Assembly (NCBI GenBank): GCA_963760375.1
Contig: CAVXCS010000001.1
Span: 434,001 to 498,000 of the forward strand
Reading direction: 5' to 3'
DNA: 64,000 nucleotides
From: Pelagihabitans sp963760375
GTDB taxonomy: Bacteria; Bacteroidota; Bacteroidia; Flavobacteriales; Flavobacteriaceae
Numbering within the stretch: position 1 is the stretch's first letter; each line of letters begins with the position of its first letter. Both the position numbers and the translations under genes were made by a program. The notes beneath the pieces were generated by a model, which searched no databases, was not told where the DNA came from, and was given only the letters and a program-made list of their open reading frames with translations. Positions 41,129-52,850 of the stretch are shown here, piece after piece.

Positions 41129-42530
41129 CTATTTTGTAATTACCAATAAAGGGTTTGTTTTCAAAAGCATGTTTGAATTTGATGTCTCTAAATAATATAT
41201 ACCGTTTGGTAGTTGAATTGGCAAATCTAATTTATGTGTTCCGCTTGCATAGTTTTTATTGTTGTGTTCCAGCATCAACTTACCACCGCTATCAATAATC
41301 TTAAAACTTAATGTCTGTTGGCTTTTTAAGTCAAATTCTATTGTTAAATTATTCTGTGCAGGTACCGGAAAAAGAATCAAATCCGAAATTACATTACTTG
41401 CATCTTGCATTCCGGGAAATAAATTTCCAACCTTAACAAACAAACTATAATCTCTGGCATAGTGCGCATCCTGAATTCGAAAAGTAACATGGTATTTTTC
41501 AATTCTAACCGCTGATGAATCCGGTGCCCAACTAAACACACCCTGAATTTGGTTTGCACCTAATGGGCTTACACTAAAAAATGCTGGATTCGATTGCAAT
41601 AATAGCGGTTCACCATAAGCAATCATATTTATGCTATCCAAATCTAAGATCATGGGCAAATAAGGTTAAAGAATAATTTTGATTAGGTGTTAATTGAACG
41701 CATTTATATCCATTTGCATCAACCGGTATAGCACTAAAATTATTTATAATTGGCAGGTGATTTGAATCGGGTACCACAATTATTGTTTGATTACGTATAG
41801 TTCTTCCAATCAATATTCTATTTCGAAATTCTTGTATTTCAAAACTTACCAAAAACCGACCAATTTGATTGGGAGTCCAGGTTACATCTCCACTTAGCGA
41901 ATCAATATGAAACACATTTGCAGAATCAGAAGAAGGGGTAGCGTAAAAAGGAATTGGTGTGCTGTCTGCTTCCAAAGGATGTATGCTGTAAATTCTCCAT
42001 TTATCGCCATCCTCATCATATGCATTAATATTATAGGTGAATGATTGATTAACAGGAACCACATTTATAGATGGATTTAAAATTACAGGAGATGAGTTTT
42101 GTATGGTGTAAGGGAAAACCCGAAAAGCACATTCCAAATAAAATGCACGATTTATACTTGCATTATTAAATGGTCCAGGACTACAACACTGTTGTATGAA
42201 AACTTTATAATCACCGGCAGTTAAAAAATTAACCGTGTCTTTAGCTTGATATAATTCAACATTCTGTGGATGTCCGTTAAGTGGAGCCGAAGGAATTAAC
42301 TGAAATGAAATAAATCGGTTAAACGAATAGGTTAAATCGGTTTTAAAAAAAGTGTACTTAATTTGATTTAGTTGCGAACTGCCGGCCGAAGTATCTCTAC
42401 TTATGTTTATGGTAATTTCATAATTATTGTAACCCAAATCTCTGACAGAAATATTACCACCGGCTAAATGCGTTGCATGTGCAACACTAAAACATGATAA
42501 AAAGATTACAATTAATGCCAGGTGCTTCAT
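41129..42530 (-). CDS. Secreted HLAGGNI-family protein with T9SS sorting domain, paralog 3, one frameshift
   Basis: The third paralog of the tandem set begins with a signal peptide and THLAGGNISVRDLG, then the cysteine pair in FIQQCCSPGPF, DEDGDKWRIYSI and VTWTPNQIGRFLVSFEI. Near 41640-41659 the frame shifts by one: LFAHDL leads directly to DLDSINMIAYGEPLLLQ in the second frame, which continues FSWAPDSSAVRIEKYHVTFR and a sorting domain (LILFPVPAQNNLTIEFDL) ending LLKTNPLLVITK. Total is about 467 residues, the same as its neighbours. The motif is GGNI rather than GGEI. The frameshift is likely technical, because most genes further right show the same kind of break. Confidence 0.8.
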
Positions 42531-42605
42531 TTAAAATAGATTCAAAATATTAATTTAGATAAAAATTAACAGACCCGCATTTATTTAAATCAAATAATTA
42601 AAAAA

Positions 42606-43138
42606 ATGACATTAATATTACCTTGTAAAGACACAAAACCCGAGTTTGGAGACAATTGTTGGCTTGCGCCTAACGCCACCATAGTAGGAGATGTAAAAAT
42701 GGGCAATAATTGCAGCATTTGGTTTAACGCGGTTGTACGTGGTGATGTCAATTCTATCAAAGATTGGTAATAACGTTAATATTCAAGATGGCGCGGTGAT
42801 TCATTGTACGTATCAAAAAGCTGCAACCACTATTGGCAATTTTGTTTCTATTGGGCATAATGCCATTGGTGCATGGCTGTACTTTAAAAGACAATGTATT
42901 AATTGGCATGGGTGCAATAGTAATGGATAATGTAGTTGTGCAAGAAAATTCACTCATTGCAGCAGGTGCAGTTGTTTTAGAAAACACAATTGTTGAATCG
43001 GGAAGTATTTATGCAGGTGTTCCGGCAAAAAAAGTAAAAACACTAAGCCCTGAACATTTTAAAGATATGAATGAGCGAATTGCAAACAATTATACCATGT
43101 ATTCAAAGTGGTTTGAAAATGACAATGGATTAAAGTAA
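42606..43138 (+). CDS. Gamma-carbonic-anhydrase-family (left-handed beta helix) protein, two frameshifts
   Basis: The ATG at 42606 starts MTLILPCKDTKPEFGDNCWL and the typical hexapeptide repeats (APNATIVGDVKMGNNCSIWF, NAVVRGDVNSI). The frame then shifts near 42768 (IGNNVNIQDGAVIHCTY) and again near 42885 (VHGCTLKDNVLIGMGAIVMD). It ends with YAGVPAKKVKTLSPEHFKDM and about ten further residues to FENDNGLK. Histidines in VIHC, IGHNAI and VHGC match the three zinc ligands of gamma carbonic anhydrases. Whether it is active is unknown, and many family members (YrdA/PaaY type) have other or weak activity. The complete product would be ~177 residues. It is convergent with pheT. Confidence 0.88.
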
Positions 43139-43144
43139 CAGCAT

Positions 43145-45582
43145 TTATTTTCTGATTTGGGCGGAAAAATCTTTTTCGTACACCTTCATCAACTTATTCA
43201 TTACTGCATCAATCTCTTCATCCGTTAATGTTTTAGCATCACTTTGCAAAATAAAACTAAGCGCATACGACTTCTTACCTGCACCTATGTTTTCCCCTTC
43301 GTACACATCGAAAATCTTTACTTCTTTCAATAAATTATTCTCCGTTTTAAAAGCAGCCTTCTTCAACTCATCAAAAGTTACTTTGCTATCTATTATCATA
43401 GATAAATCGCGTTTTACTTCCGGAAATTTTGGAATTCCCTTTACTTTAAAATCACCGCTTTGCTTAAACTTTAACAACTCAGTAAAATTAATTTCTGCGT
43501 ACCAAACAGTTTGATCTAAATCAAACTCTTTCAAAACAGATTTCTTTACATCTCCATACTCTGCTATGGCTTTGTTTTTTATTTGGTAAAAATAAGCTGA
43601 TTTCATGTATTTGTTTGAACCTGCAGCGTGACTACTTTTTAAAGCACTGCTCTTTATTCCCAATTGCGAAATACTTTCAACCAAACTCTTTAAATAAAAT
43701 TCAGAATAATCATCACCCTTTTTAGCTAACCAGCTTTCATCTTGCTTGTTACCGGTAAGCAAAATACTTAAGTGTAATTCTTCTATATACTTACCGTCTT
43801 TCTTAGAATATGCATTTCCAAATTCAAAAAACTTTAAGTTGCTATTTCTTCTGTTTACGTTGTAAGCAAGGCTTTGCAAGCCATTTGCCAGTAAGCCCGT
43901 ACGCATGTAATTCAATTCAATACTTAATGGATTTAAAATTGCAACCCCGCTGTGATTTTCTGCTAATTGCAATTCTGCATGCTTCTCTGCAAATAATGAG
44001 TTATTCGATATTTCATTAAACCCATTAGAAACCAGGTAATCACCAATATCTACTTTGAACCGCAATACTGTCTGTTCGTTTAAATGAATCGGGCAAAGAG
44101 AAATTTAATTTCTCAGGTAATGGAACATTATCATAACCGTATATCCGAAGTATTTCTTCTACTACATCTGCTTCTCGGCTTACATCAACCCGGTAAGCAG
44201 GTACGGTTAATGATAATTTTTCTTTCGATTCATTATCAATTTTAATATCCAGATTTTGAATGATATTTTTTACCAATTCTGAATCAAAATCAATACCCGT
44301 TAACGTATTCACCTTATTATATCTCAACTCTACTTTTACGTCCTCTATTTTCTCCGGATAAAAATCGGTAACATCAGAAACAATTACCCCACCTGCTATT
44401 TCTTTCAACAATAAAGCAGCCCGCTTCGCAGCATATACAAGCATTTCAGGGTCAACACCTCGTTCAAATCGAAAAGATGCATCGGTATTTAAACCATGCC
44501 TTTTTGAAGTTGCCCGAACGCTTGCCGGATTAAAATAGGCACTTTCTAAAAATATTTTTGTGGTACTTTCACTTACACCTGAATTTTCTCCGCCAAATAC
44601 ACCTGCAATACACATACCGCCTTTTTCATTGCAAATCATTAAATCTTTTGCAGATAATTTTCGCTCCACTCCATCCAGTGTAACAAACTTTTCCCCTTCA
44701 CTCAATTGCCTTACAATTACATCGCCATTAATTTTATCTATATCAAAAGCATGCAAAGGTTGTCCGGTTTCCATTAACACATAATTGGTAATATCTACCA
44801 CATTATTAATTGGGCGCAACCCAACAGAAAGCAATCTGTTTTGCATCCATTGTGGAGATGGCGCAACTTTAATATTATGCAAAGTAATTCCGCAATATCT
44901 TTTACAAGCTTGCGGGTCTTCAATTTTTACATTGGTTGTATGATTGGTATTATCGGGCTTAAACGCAGAAACAGAGGGCAATTCAAGGTTAACAGGACTT
45001 TTCATTCCCAATACTGCTTTTATATCTCTGCAAACTCCAATATGAGATGCAGCATCTACACGATTTGGTGTTAATCCAATTTCAAAAACCCAATCTTCGT
45101 ATATATTGTAATCTTCTTTTATTTCAGCACCCGGTTTTTTATCACTAGCCAAAACCATAATGCCTTCATGTGAATTACCTAAGCCAATTTCATCTTCGGC
45201 ACAAATCATTCCGCTGCTCGACTCACCTCTAATTTTAGCTTTCTTAATTGTAAACGGTTCTCCATTTATTGGATGTATGGTTGTACCCGGAGTAGCAACC
45301 ACAACTTTTTGACCCACTTCTACATTTGGTGCACCGCAAACTATTTGCAATGGCTCCCCATTTCCAACATTCACTTTTGTAACAACCAACTTATCTGCAT
45401 TTGGATGCTTTACTTTATTAAGCACTTCACCAACAACTAAACCTTGCAGTCCGCCTTTTACACTCTGAAATCTTTCCAAGCGTTTCTACTTCCAATCCTG
45501 TATTGGTAAGCAAAGTAGCCAATGCCTCGGGTTCTAAATCTGTTTTTATATACTCTTTGAGCCAGCTGTATGCAACTTTCAT
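43145..45582 (-). CDS. pheT: Phenylalanine--tRNA ligase beta subunit, two frameshifts
   Basis: The beta chain of the alpha2-beta2 synthetase. The start at 45582 gives MKVAYSWLKEYIKTDLEPEA and LLTNTGLEVETLE. After a frame change near 45478 come the tRNA-binding domain (GEVLNKVKHPNADKLVVTKV), the B3/4 editing domain (VDITNYVLMETGQPLHAFD) and B5. After another change near 44050 come the catalytic-like core domain and the anticodon-binding C terminus (KKAAFKTENNLLKEVKIFDV and FSAQIRK). Together about 810 residues, the normal size. pheS is not in the window. A well-formed promoter lies directly upstream. The breaks are most likely sequence errors. Confidence 0.95.
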
Positions 45583-45607
45583 TTTTCGTTCTTTAGTCTA
45601 ATGGCTT

Positions 45608-45637
45608 CAAAATTAAGATATATATACTGTCTGGCAA
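45608..45637 (-). promoter_or_regulatory. Bacteroidota-type promoter of pheT
   Basis: On the minus strand TTG (45635-45637), a 19-base spacer and TAATTTTG (45608-45615) agree with the -33/-7 consensus. The pheT ATG begins 26 bases downstream. The element fills the gap between the recG stop and pheT, which indicates that pheT is not simply read through from recG. Confidence 0.75.
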
Positions 45638-45646
45638 TAGCCTGTT

Positions 45647-47766
45647 TTAAGATATCAGGCTCCAATCTGTATTCTTTTTTGAACGGTTTCTGAAATAATT
45701 TAGAATTGGTAAATTCTTGGGCAAAACCAGATTGGGATCTTCATTTAATATTGCAATGGCTTTGCTTCTGGCCACTTCTAAAATACGTTGGTCTTTCATT
45801 AAATCTGCAATTTTTAAATCTACTACTCCACTTTGTTGCTTTCCTTCAATATTTCCCGGGCCTCTCAATCTTAAATCTACTTCCGAAATTTCAAAACCGT
45901 CATTGGTTCTAACCATGGTATCCATTCTAAGTTTAGCATCTGCACTTAATTTATAAGAAGTTAATAAAATGCAATATGACTTATCAGAACCTCTTCCTAC
46001 TCTTCCTCTTAACTGATGCAATTGCGATAATCCAAAACGCTCGGCACTTTCAATTACCATAATGCTAGCATTCGGAACATTCACTCCAACTTCTATTACT
46101 GTTGTGGCAACCATAATATCTGTTTTACCTTCTACAAATTGTTGCATTTCAAATTCCTTATCAGCCGGTTTCATTTGTCCGTGTACAATGCTAACCTTAT
46201 AATCTTTATCCGGAAAGTCTCTTTTAATTGCCTCAAAACCTTCCATCAAATTAGCATAATCTAATTTTTCAGATTCTTTAATTAATGGATAAACAATATA
46301 TACCTGTCTGCCGGCAGCTATTTCTTTTTTTAAAGAGGCTTCTAATTTTAATCGCTTCGATTCAAAATAATGAAATGTGGTAATTGGTTTTCTGCCCGGT
46401 GGCATTTCATCAATGACAGAAATATCTAAATCACCGTACAAAGTCATTGCAAGCGTACGAGGTATTGGTGTTGCAGTCATTACCAATACATGTGGAACAA
46501 ACTTATCCTTTTTCCAAAGGCTGTGAACGCTGCTCTACTCCAAAGCGATGTTGTTCATCAATAACTACAAAACCTAGATTATGAAATTTCACTTTCGATT
46601 CAATCAAGGCATGTGTACCAATTAAAATATGCAAATGATTTGATTCTAATTCATAATGAATTTGCTTTCGCTTTGCTGTTTTAGTTGAACCGGTTAACAA
46701 ATCAATTTTAACATTCGTCCCTTCTAGTAATTCTGATAGCGTATGAAAATGTTGAGTAGCCAGAATTTCAGTTGGTGCCATTAAACAAGCCTGGCAACCA
46801 TTATCCAATGCAATTAACATAGTCATCAATGCAACCAGGGTTTTTCCACTTCCTACATCCCCTTGCAACAAGCGGTTCATTTGATTACCCGAACCAACAT
46901 CTTTTCTTATTTCTTTAATTACTCTTTTTTGTGCACCGGTTAATTCAAAAGGTAATTTCTCTGTAAAAAATTTATTGAAATAATCTCCCACCTCAGAAAA
47001 TACTTTTCCTTTCAACTTTTCGCTACGAACCAGTTTTTGTTTTATCAATCTTAATTGAATATAAAAGAGCTCTTCAAATTTTAATCTGAATTCTGCTTTC
47101 TTTAACTCTTCTGTACTTCTTGGAAAGTGAATTCCTACCAAAGCCTGATAAATACCCGGCATATTGTACTCTTCTAATAAACTAGCAGGCAAGGATTCAG
47201 GCAAGCTTTTCGGAATTTGAGGAAAGAGCGCTTTCTGCAATTCTTAAAATGCTTTTACTGTCTACACCTTTTGTTTTAGATTTTTCTGTAGCCGGATATA
47301 ATGCCTGCAAGCATTCCTGCACTGCTCATTGCCTGATTGGTGAGTACATCCAAATCGGGATGAAGCATATTTAAGGTTCTATTGAAGCGGCTTGCTTTAC
47401 CAAAAACAATATATTCTCTACCGGGAATAACAACTTCCTTCATCCACTTTATTCCTTTAAACCAAACCAAGTCTATACTACCGGTTTCATCTTTAAACGT
47501 AGCAACAATCTTTTTTTCCTCGCCTCACCCACTTCCTTTACTCGGTGATTTTACCCTTTAATCTGTACATAGGCATTGGTATCCGTAATTTCAGTGATGC
47601 TATAAAACTTCGAACGGTCTAAATATTTATAGGGATAGTGTTTGAGTAAATCCCCAAAACGAAAAATGCCAAATTCTTTTTTAAGCACTTCCCCTTTTGC
47701 AGGACCAACACCTTTAAGGTATTCAATTGGGTTATCTAATACTGAATTGTACATTTTATCATTCAA
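45647..47766 (-). CDS. recG: ATP-dependent DNA helicase RecG, at least three frameshifts
   Basis: RecG remodels stalled replication forks and Holliday junctions. Four in-order pieces make up one ~700-residue protein. N terminus (MNDKMYNSVLDNPIEYLKGV, then GPAKGEVLKKEFGIF) is at 47551-47766. The wedge/OB domain (GREYIVFGKASRFN) is at 47276-47470. Helicase domain 1 (Walker A GDVGSGKT, Walker B-like VIDEQHRFG) is at 46503-47240. Motif III (TATPIPRTLAMTLYGD), helicase domain 2 (VEVGVNVPNASIMVIESAER, QLRGRVGRG) and the C terminus are at 45647-46486. Frame changes fall near 47535, 47255 and 46495. They are probably technical. Confidence 0.94.
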
Positions 47767-47841
47767 TAAAAATAATTTAAAATACCTTGCAGAAGAAATG
47801 AAATAGAAAATACCTTAAAAAATAGTATTTTTCTGTTTAAG

Positions 47842-49497
47842 ATGAATAACATGAAGGAAATAAAAAAAATATCAGGAAAAATAGTTGACGTATTAAATAG
47901 AGAAATTTATGAGGGAACAATTCTTATAGAAAATGGAATAATTAAGGAAATTAAAAGAGAAGCGGTTGATATCTAGCTAAATATATCTTACCGGGTTTTG
48001 TGGATGCGCATGTACATATAGAAAGCTCTATGGTAATTCCATATGAGTTTGCAAAAATTGCTTTACGACATGGAACCGTTGCAACGGTTTCTGACCCACA
48101 TGAAATTGCCAATGTGATGGGCATGGAAGGTGTTTATTATATGCTTAGAAAATGCAAAAGGAGCTCATTTAAAATTCAATTTTGGCGCACCTTCATGTGT
48201 ACCTGCAACTTCTTTTGAAACAGCCGGAGCTGTTTTAGATGTAAAAGAAGTAGATGAACTTTTAAAAAGAGATGACATTAAGTACTTATCAGAAATGATG
48301 AATTACCCGGGTGTTTTGTTTAAAGATAAAATGGTAATGGATAAAATTGCCAGTGCAAAAAAATACAATAAACCCATTGACGGACATGCACCGGGTTTAA
48401 TGGGTGAGGATGCCAGAAAATATATTGAAGCAGGAATTAGCACAGACCATGAATGCTTTACATTGGAAGAAGCACTGAATAAATTAAAGCATGGAATGAA
48501 AATTCTAATTCGTGAAGGAAGTCAGCTGCTAAAAACTTTGAAGCACTTTACTCGCTGATAGACAGTCACACAGACTGAGACTATGCTTTGCAGTGATGAT
48601 AAACACCCGGATGATTTATTAGAAGGACATATTAATTTATTGGTAAAGCGCGCTCTTGCCAAAGGCATGGATTTAATGAATATACTTACTTGTGCCTGCG
48701 TGAATCCTGTAAAGCATTACGGACTAGATGTAGGCTTGCTACAAACAGGTGACAAAGCTGATTTTATTGTTTTGAATGACTTAGAAAACCTAACTATAGA
48801 GCAAACTGTCATTGACGGGAATTCTGTTTTTGAAAATGATACAGTTCACCTTACGGACAGAAAAGCTCCGGTAATAAATCAATTTAGTTGTAGTTTAAAA
48901 ACAGTTACTGATTTTAAAACAGCGCTTGTGGGAGATAAAGTTCAGGTAATAGAAGCATTAGACGGGCAACTAATTACCAATAAACTTTGGATTGAAAATA
49001 CAGATGAAGCAAAATTAGTAGAACAAGATGTTTTAAAAATGACGGTTGTAAATCGTTATTCTGATAAAGAACCTGCCATTGCATTGGTAAAAAACTTTGG
49101 ATTAAAAGATGCAGCCATTGCCTCATCTGTTGCACATGACTCACATAACATTATTGCTGTTGGTAGCAGTGATGAACTAATTTGCAAAGCAGTAAATGAA
49201 GTAATAAAAAATAAAGGCGGCTTAAGTGTGGTATCAGAAACAGAAAGCAAATCACTTGCCTTGCCTGTTGCAGGCTTAATGAGCGATAAACCTTGTAGCG
49301 TAGTAGGAGAGCTGTATTCAGAGTTGGATAAACTAGCTAAAAAATGTGGTTCAACATTAAAAGCACCTTATATGACATTATCATTTATGGCATTACTGGT
49401 AATACCAAAACTTAAATTAAGTGATAAAGGATTATTTGATGCAGAAAAATTTGAGTTTACTCCACTAGCATTGCAATCAGATAGAAGCTTGTCCTAA
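47842..49497 (+). CDS. ade: Adenine deaminase, at least four frameshifts
   Basis: The amidohydrolase-family enzyme converts adenine to hypoxanthine in purine salvage. From the ATG at 47842 (MNNMKEIKKISGKIVDVLNR) the frame shifts near 47975, then gives the metal-binding PGFVDAHVHIESSMV and VSDPHEIANVMGMEG. Further changes come near 48155 (FGAPSCVPATSFETAGA), 48522 and 48575 (MLCSDDKHPDDLLEGHINLL). The C-terminal part from 48583 is intact (AGLMSDKPCSVVGELYSELD). The full product of ~545 residues fits Ade rather than adenosine deaminase. The next gene, aceF, converges and overlaps it by 21 bases. A 75-base divergent gap separates it from recG. Confidence 0.92.
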
Positions 49498-50772
49498 CAT
49501 TATAACAGGATTTTCTAACAACATTTTCAGTGTGTTCAAAAACTTAGAACCTACTACTCCATCAACCACACGGTGGTCGCATGAAAGAGTAACCTTCATA
49601 ATGTGTCCTGCGTAAATTTCACCGTTTTTTGCAATAGCAGTTTCGTTAATGCCACCTACTGCTAAAATGCATGAATCTGGTGTATTAATAATTGCAGTAA
49701 ACTCATCTATATCAAACATACCCAAGTTAGAAATGGTAAAGGTGTTGCCTTCCCAATCTGCAGGTTGTATTTTTTTCTCTTTTACTTTTTTCACAAAGTC
49801 TTTTGATTCAGTTGCAATTTGAGAAAGTGTTTTACTATCTGTAAAACGTATTACAGGTACCAGTAAACCATCCTCGACACCTACTGCCATGCCAATATGC
49901 ACATGCTTATTGGTTCTTATTCTATCTCCTAACCAAGATGAGTTTACTTGTGGGTGTTCTCTTAAAGCCATTGCACAAGCTTTCATCATAATATCATTAT
50001 ACGAAATCTTAACCGGTGCAACCTGATTTATTACTTCGCGCGCTTCCATCATTTTATCCATTTCAATAGCCATGGTTAAATAAAAATGTGGAGCTGTAAA
50101 TTTACTTTCAGCTAATCGCTTCGCAATGGTTTTACGCATTTGCGATATACCAACTTCTTCAAATCCTTCTTTAGTTACTGCAGGAGAAAATCCTCCACTA
50201 CCACCTGCAACAAATGATGATGGTTTAAACCATTCAATATCTCTTTTAACTAACTCTTCCGCCTTCACCTGAACCTTGTATACGACTTAAATCAATTCCT
50301 TTGTCTGCTGCAAGTTTCTTTGCCAGTGGCGATGCTTTTAATCTTCCGTTACCATTATCACTGGTTGTAGCATGTACCGGTTCGGCAACTGCTTGCTGAA
50401 CTGCAGGAGCAGGTGCTGCCTGCAGCTAGGTGCCGGTGCTTTTTCCTCCACAGGTGCGGCTTCTACCGCAGCTTCTTTTTGTTTGGCAGCAAATTCTTTT
50501 TCAAATTCTGCTAATAAGGTTTATAGTCTTCGCCTTTTGTACCAAGTATGGCAAGTATTCCATCTACCGGTGCAGCTGCACCTTCTTTTACTCCCTGGTA
50601 TAAAAGCACCCCTTCCTGGTAACTTTCAAATTCCATGGTAGCTTTATCGGTTTCAATTTCTGCAACTACAGTCACCGGTCTTTACCGTATCTCCAACTTT
50701 CTTAAGCCACTTTGCAACAACACCTTCTTCCATGGTGTCGCTCATTTTGGGCATGGTTACTATTTCTGCCAT
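49477..50772 (-). CDS. aceF: Pyruvate dehydrogenase E2 (dihydrolipoyl acetyltransferase), several frameshifts
   Basis: E2 transfers acetyl groups from lipoyl arms to CoA. The start at 50772 reads MAEIVTMPKMSDTMEEGVVA and KWLKKVGDTV. After a frameshift near 50680 comes the lipoyl motif EIETDKATMEF with its lysine. Then follow an Ala/Pro/Glu-rich linker (50400-50520), a peripheral-subunit-binding segment, and from 50268 the catalytic domain with AKRLAESKFTAPHFYLTMA and the active site SCDHRVVDGVVGSKFL near the end. There are at least three frame changes between 50250 and 50700. It lies 15 bases after pdhA on the same strand, so pdhA-aceF form an operon. E1 is annotated as alpha only, and no separate beta subunit gene follows. 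Confidence 0.9.
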
Positions 50773-50787
50773 TATTACCTTTATGAA

Positions 50788-51806
50788 TTAATTTTTAATG
50801 AAAGGATAATCTTCTTGTTTATACACATCGGTGAACAGTTCACTTACATCCGGATATGGAGACTCTTCTGCAAACTTTCACACTGTCTTCAACAACATCT
50901 TTTACTTTTTTAACAATTGCTTCAATTTCTTTTTCTGTAGCCAACTTATTCTTTTCAATGGTTGCCTTCACCATTTCAATAGGGTCTTGATCCTTGTATT
51001 TTGCTACCTCTTCTTTGGTTCTATACTTAGCCGGGTCGCTCATAGAGTGGCCTTTGTAACGGTATGTTCTCATTTCTAAATACACAGGACCTTTGCCGCT
51101 TCGTGCATGCTTAACTGCCTTATCCATTTCGTTCATGCACTTCCTCTACTACCATTCCATCAACAGAATAAGAAGGCATATCATAAGCAAGTCCTAATTT
51201 TTCTAAATCGGTTACGTTACTGGTACGTTCAACAGAAGTACCCATTGCATATGCATTGTTTTCTACAATAAAAACAACCGGTAACTTCCATAACATAGAA
51301 AGATTAAATGCTTCATGAAATGCACCTTGCCTAACAGCACCATCACCCATGTAACAAACACATATGTTTTTTGTATTCGTTATATTTTTCAGCAAAAGCA
51401 ATTCCTGCACCTAATGGTATTTGTCCACCAACAATTCCATGACCACCAAAAAAACGATGTTTATTAGAAAACATGTGCATAGAACCACCCTTGCCTTTTG
51501 TGCAACCGGTAATCTTTTCCATACAGCTCTGCCATTACTTCTCTTGCACTAATGCCTTTTGCAAGTGCATGTGCATGATCACGATAAGCAGTAATCATTG
51601 CATCTTCTTTTTTCAAAACCGACATGGCACCGGCAATTACGGCTTCTTGTCCAATATATAAGTGGCAAAATCCTTTAATTTTTTGTTGCCCGTATAATTG
51701 CCCGGCACGCTCTTCAAACTTTCGGTAATAAAGCATGCTTTCGTACCAATACATATACGTTTTCTTATCGTATTTCAATTTCACCAATTCTTTCGTCTTA
51801 CGTCAT
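50788..51806 (-). CDS. pdhA: Pyruvate dehydrogenase E1 component, alpha subunit, several frameshifts
   Basis: The thiamine-diphosphate-dependent E1 alpha chain decarboxylates pyruvate. The likely ATG is at 51806 (MTKTKELVKLKYDKKTYMYW after one extra base near 51798). YRKFEERAGQLYGQQKIKGF, LYIGQEAVIAGAMSVLKKED and AYRDHAHALAKG follow. After shifts near 51470 and 51420 comes the TPP-binding CYMGDGAVRQGAFHEAFNLS (the GDGA...N type motif). Further on are VENNAYAMGTSVERTS, YRYKGHSMSDPAKYRTKEE, and after a last shift near 50880 SPYPDVSELFTDVYKQEDYP to the TAA at 50788. About 335 residues. Five frame changes. A -7-like box lies 16 bases upstream of the ATG. Confidence 0.92.
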
Positions 51807-51822
51807 AAAATTAAGTTTGAAA

Positions 51823-51830
51823 CAAAAATA
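51823..51830 (-). promoter_or_regulatory. Candidate -7 box for pdhA-aceF
   Basis: On the minus strand TATTTTTG matches TAnnTTTG, 16 bases upstream of the inferred pdhA ATG and 33 bases past the cdd stop. No -33 TTG was seen, so expression could also come by read-through from the por genes. Confidence 0.35.
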
Positions 51831-51862
51831 ATATAATAATCAGGGTTTTTTAGCTCTTAAAT

Positions 51863-52351
51863 CTATTTGTTTAACAAGCTCTTTACGTCAAAAGCAAAGG
51901 GTAAAAGGCCTTTGGCATCATGCAGAAACAATAATCTCATTTTCACCTTTATACATAATTATGCGAATGGTGATTTTCTTGTTTTTGCTCATACTCTACC
52001 ATTACCTGGCGGCATGCCCCACATGGTGTAGCAGCAATAACCTTCTCATTTTTAATTGCTAACACAGCAAGTGTTTTTATCTGCTTATTTGGGTAATTTG
52101 CCCCTGTATTAAAAAGCAAAACTCTTTCAGCACATAAGGCCGGAAGGATAGGCCGCATTTTCTTGGTTATTTCCAACAAGAATTTCACCACTTTCCAATT
52201 CTAATGCAGCACCAACGAAAAAATTGGAGTATGGAGCATATGCATTTTTAGCAGCTTCTTTTGCTTTAGCAATTAGCAACTGCTCTGTTTCAGTTAAATC
52301 ATTAATGGAATTTAACAGAGTGAAATTGGAATCTGGTTGAATGGCACTCAT
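51863..52351 (-). CDS. cdd: Cytidine deaminase, two frameshifts
   Basis: A zinc-dependent enzyme converting cytidine to uridine. From the ATG at 52351 the frame reads MSAIQPDSNFTLLNSINDLT and AAKNAYAPYSNFFVGAALEL, then NQENAAYPSGL. After a frameshift near 52130 follow the zinc-site motif CAERVLLFNTGANYPNKQIK and PCGACRQVMVEYEQKQ. A second change near 51980 leads to ITIRIIMYKGENEIIV, and a third near 51925 to LLPFAFDVKSLLNK with a TAG at 51863-51865. About 160 residues in total, the tetrameric-type size. The start overlaps the ispF stop by one base, indicating translational coupling. Confidence 0.93.
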
Positions 52352-52850
52352 TAAATTAATAATATTAATCTAAGTGAATGTAATAAAGTAATTGCATATG
52401 CAGCAACACCTTCTTTTCTTCCTACAAAACCCATTTTTTCATTGGTGGTTGCTTTAATAGAAATATCTGTTTCGGGAATTTGTAAAATACCAGCCAATGT
52501 TTTTTTCATTTGCAGGAATATGAGGAATAGTTTTGGTAACTTCTAAACAGACTGTACGTATCAATATTTCCAATCGAATAGTTTTCGTTTTTAATTATTT
52601 CAACTACTTCTTTTAGTAAAATTTTGCTGTCAATGTTTTTGTACTTCGGGTCTGTATCAGGAAAGTGTGTTCCTATATCACCTAAACTTAGTGCACCTAA
52701 AAGTGCATCGCAAATGGCATGTATTAACACATCTGCATCTGAATGACCTAATGCACCAAAATTGTGTGGAATAACAATTCCACCTAAAAAAAATTCTCGA
52801 TTTTCTGTGAGTTGGTGAACATCAAAACCAAACCCTACTTTCCACTTCAT
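52351..52850 (-). CDS. ispF: 2-C-methyl-D-erythritol 2,4-cyclodiphosphate synthase, frameshifted
   Basis: The fifth-step enzyme of the non-mevalonate isoprenoid pathway. The N terminus VGFGFDVHQLTENREFFLGG supplies the zinc-binding Asp and His. HSDADVLIHAICDALLGALS and GDIGTHFPDTDPKYKNIDSK follow. The frame shifts near 52555 (DTYSLFRSYQ instead of a conserved VCLEVTK stretch) and again near 52505. Then LAGILQIPETDISIKATTNE and KMGFVGRKEGVAAYAITLLH lead to a TAA at 52351. About 165 residues. The ATG overlaps the porV stop by one base, so it belongs to the por transcript. Signs of other MEP genes are absent in the window. Confidence 0.93.

Noticed and set aside
37493..42530. Recent direct duplication or assembly repeat of the GGEI genes
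   Set aside because: The three genes share architecture but differ strongly in sequence, so they are old paralogs and not copies from misassembly.
45647..47766. Four separate small helicase genes
   Set aside because: The pieces are consecutive parts of one RecG in shifted frames with no duplicated domains, so they are one gene with frameshifts.
47842..49497. Programmed frameshifting or stop-codon recoding in ade and other right-hand genes
   Set aside because: The shifts occur at different sequences, in both directions and in nearly all genes, without a common slippery site or structure.
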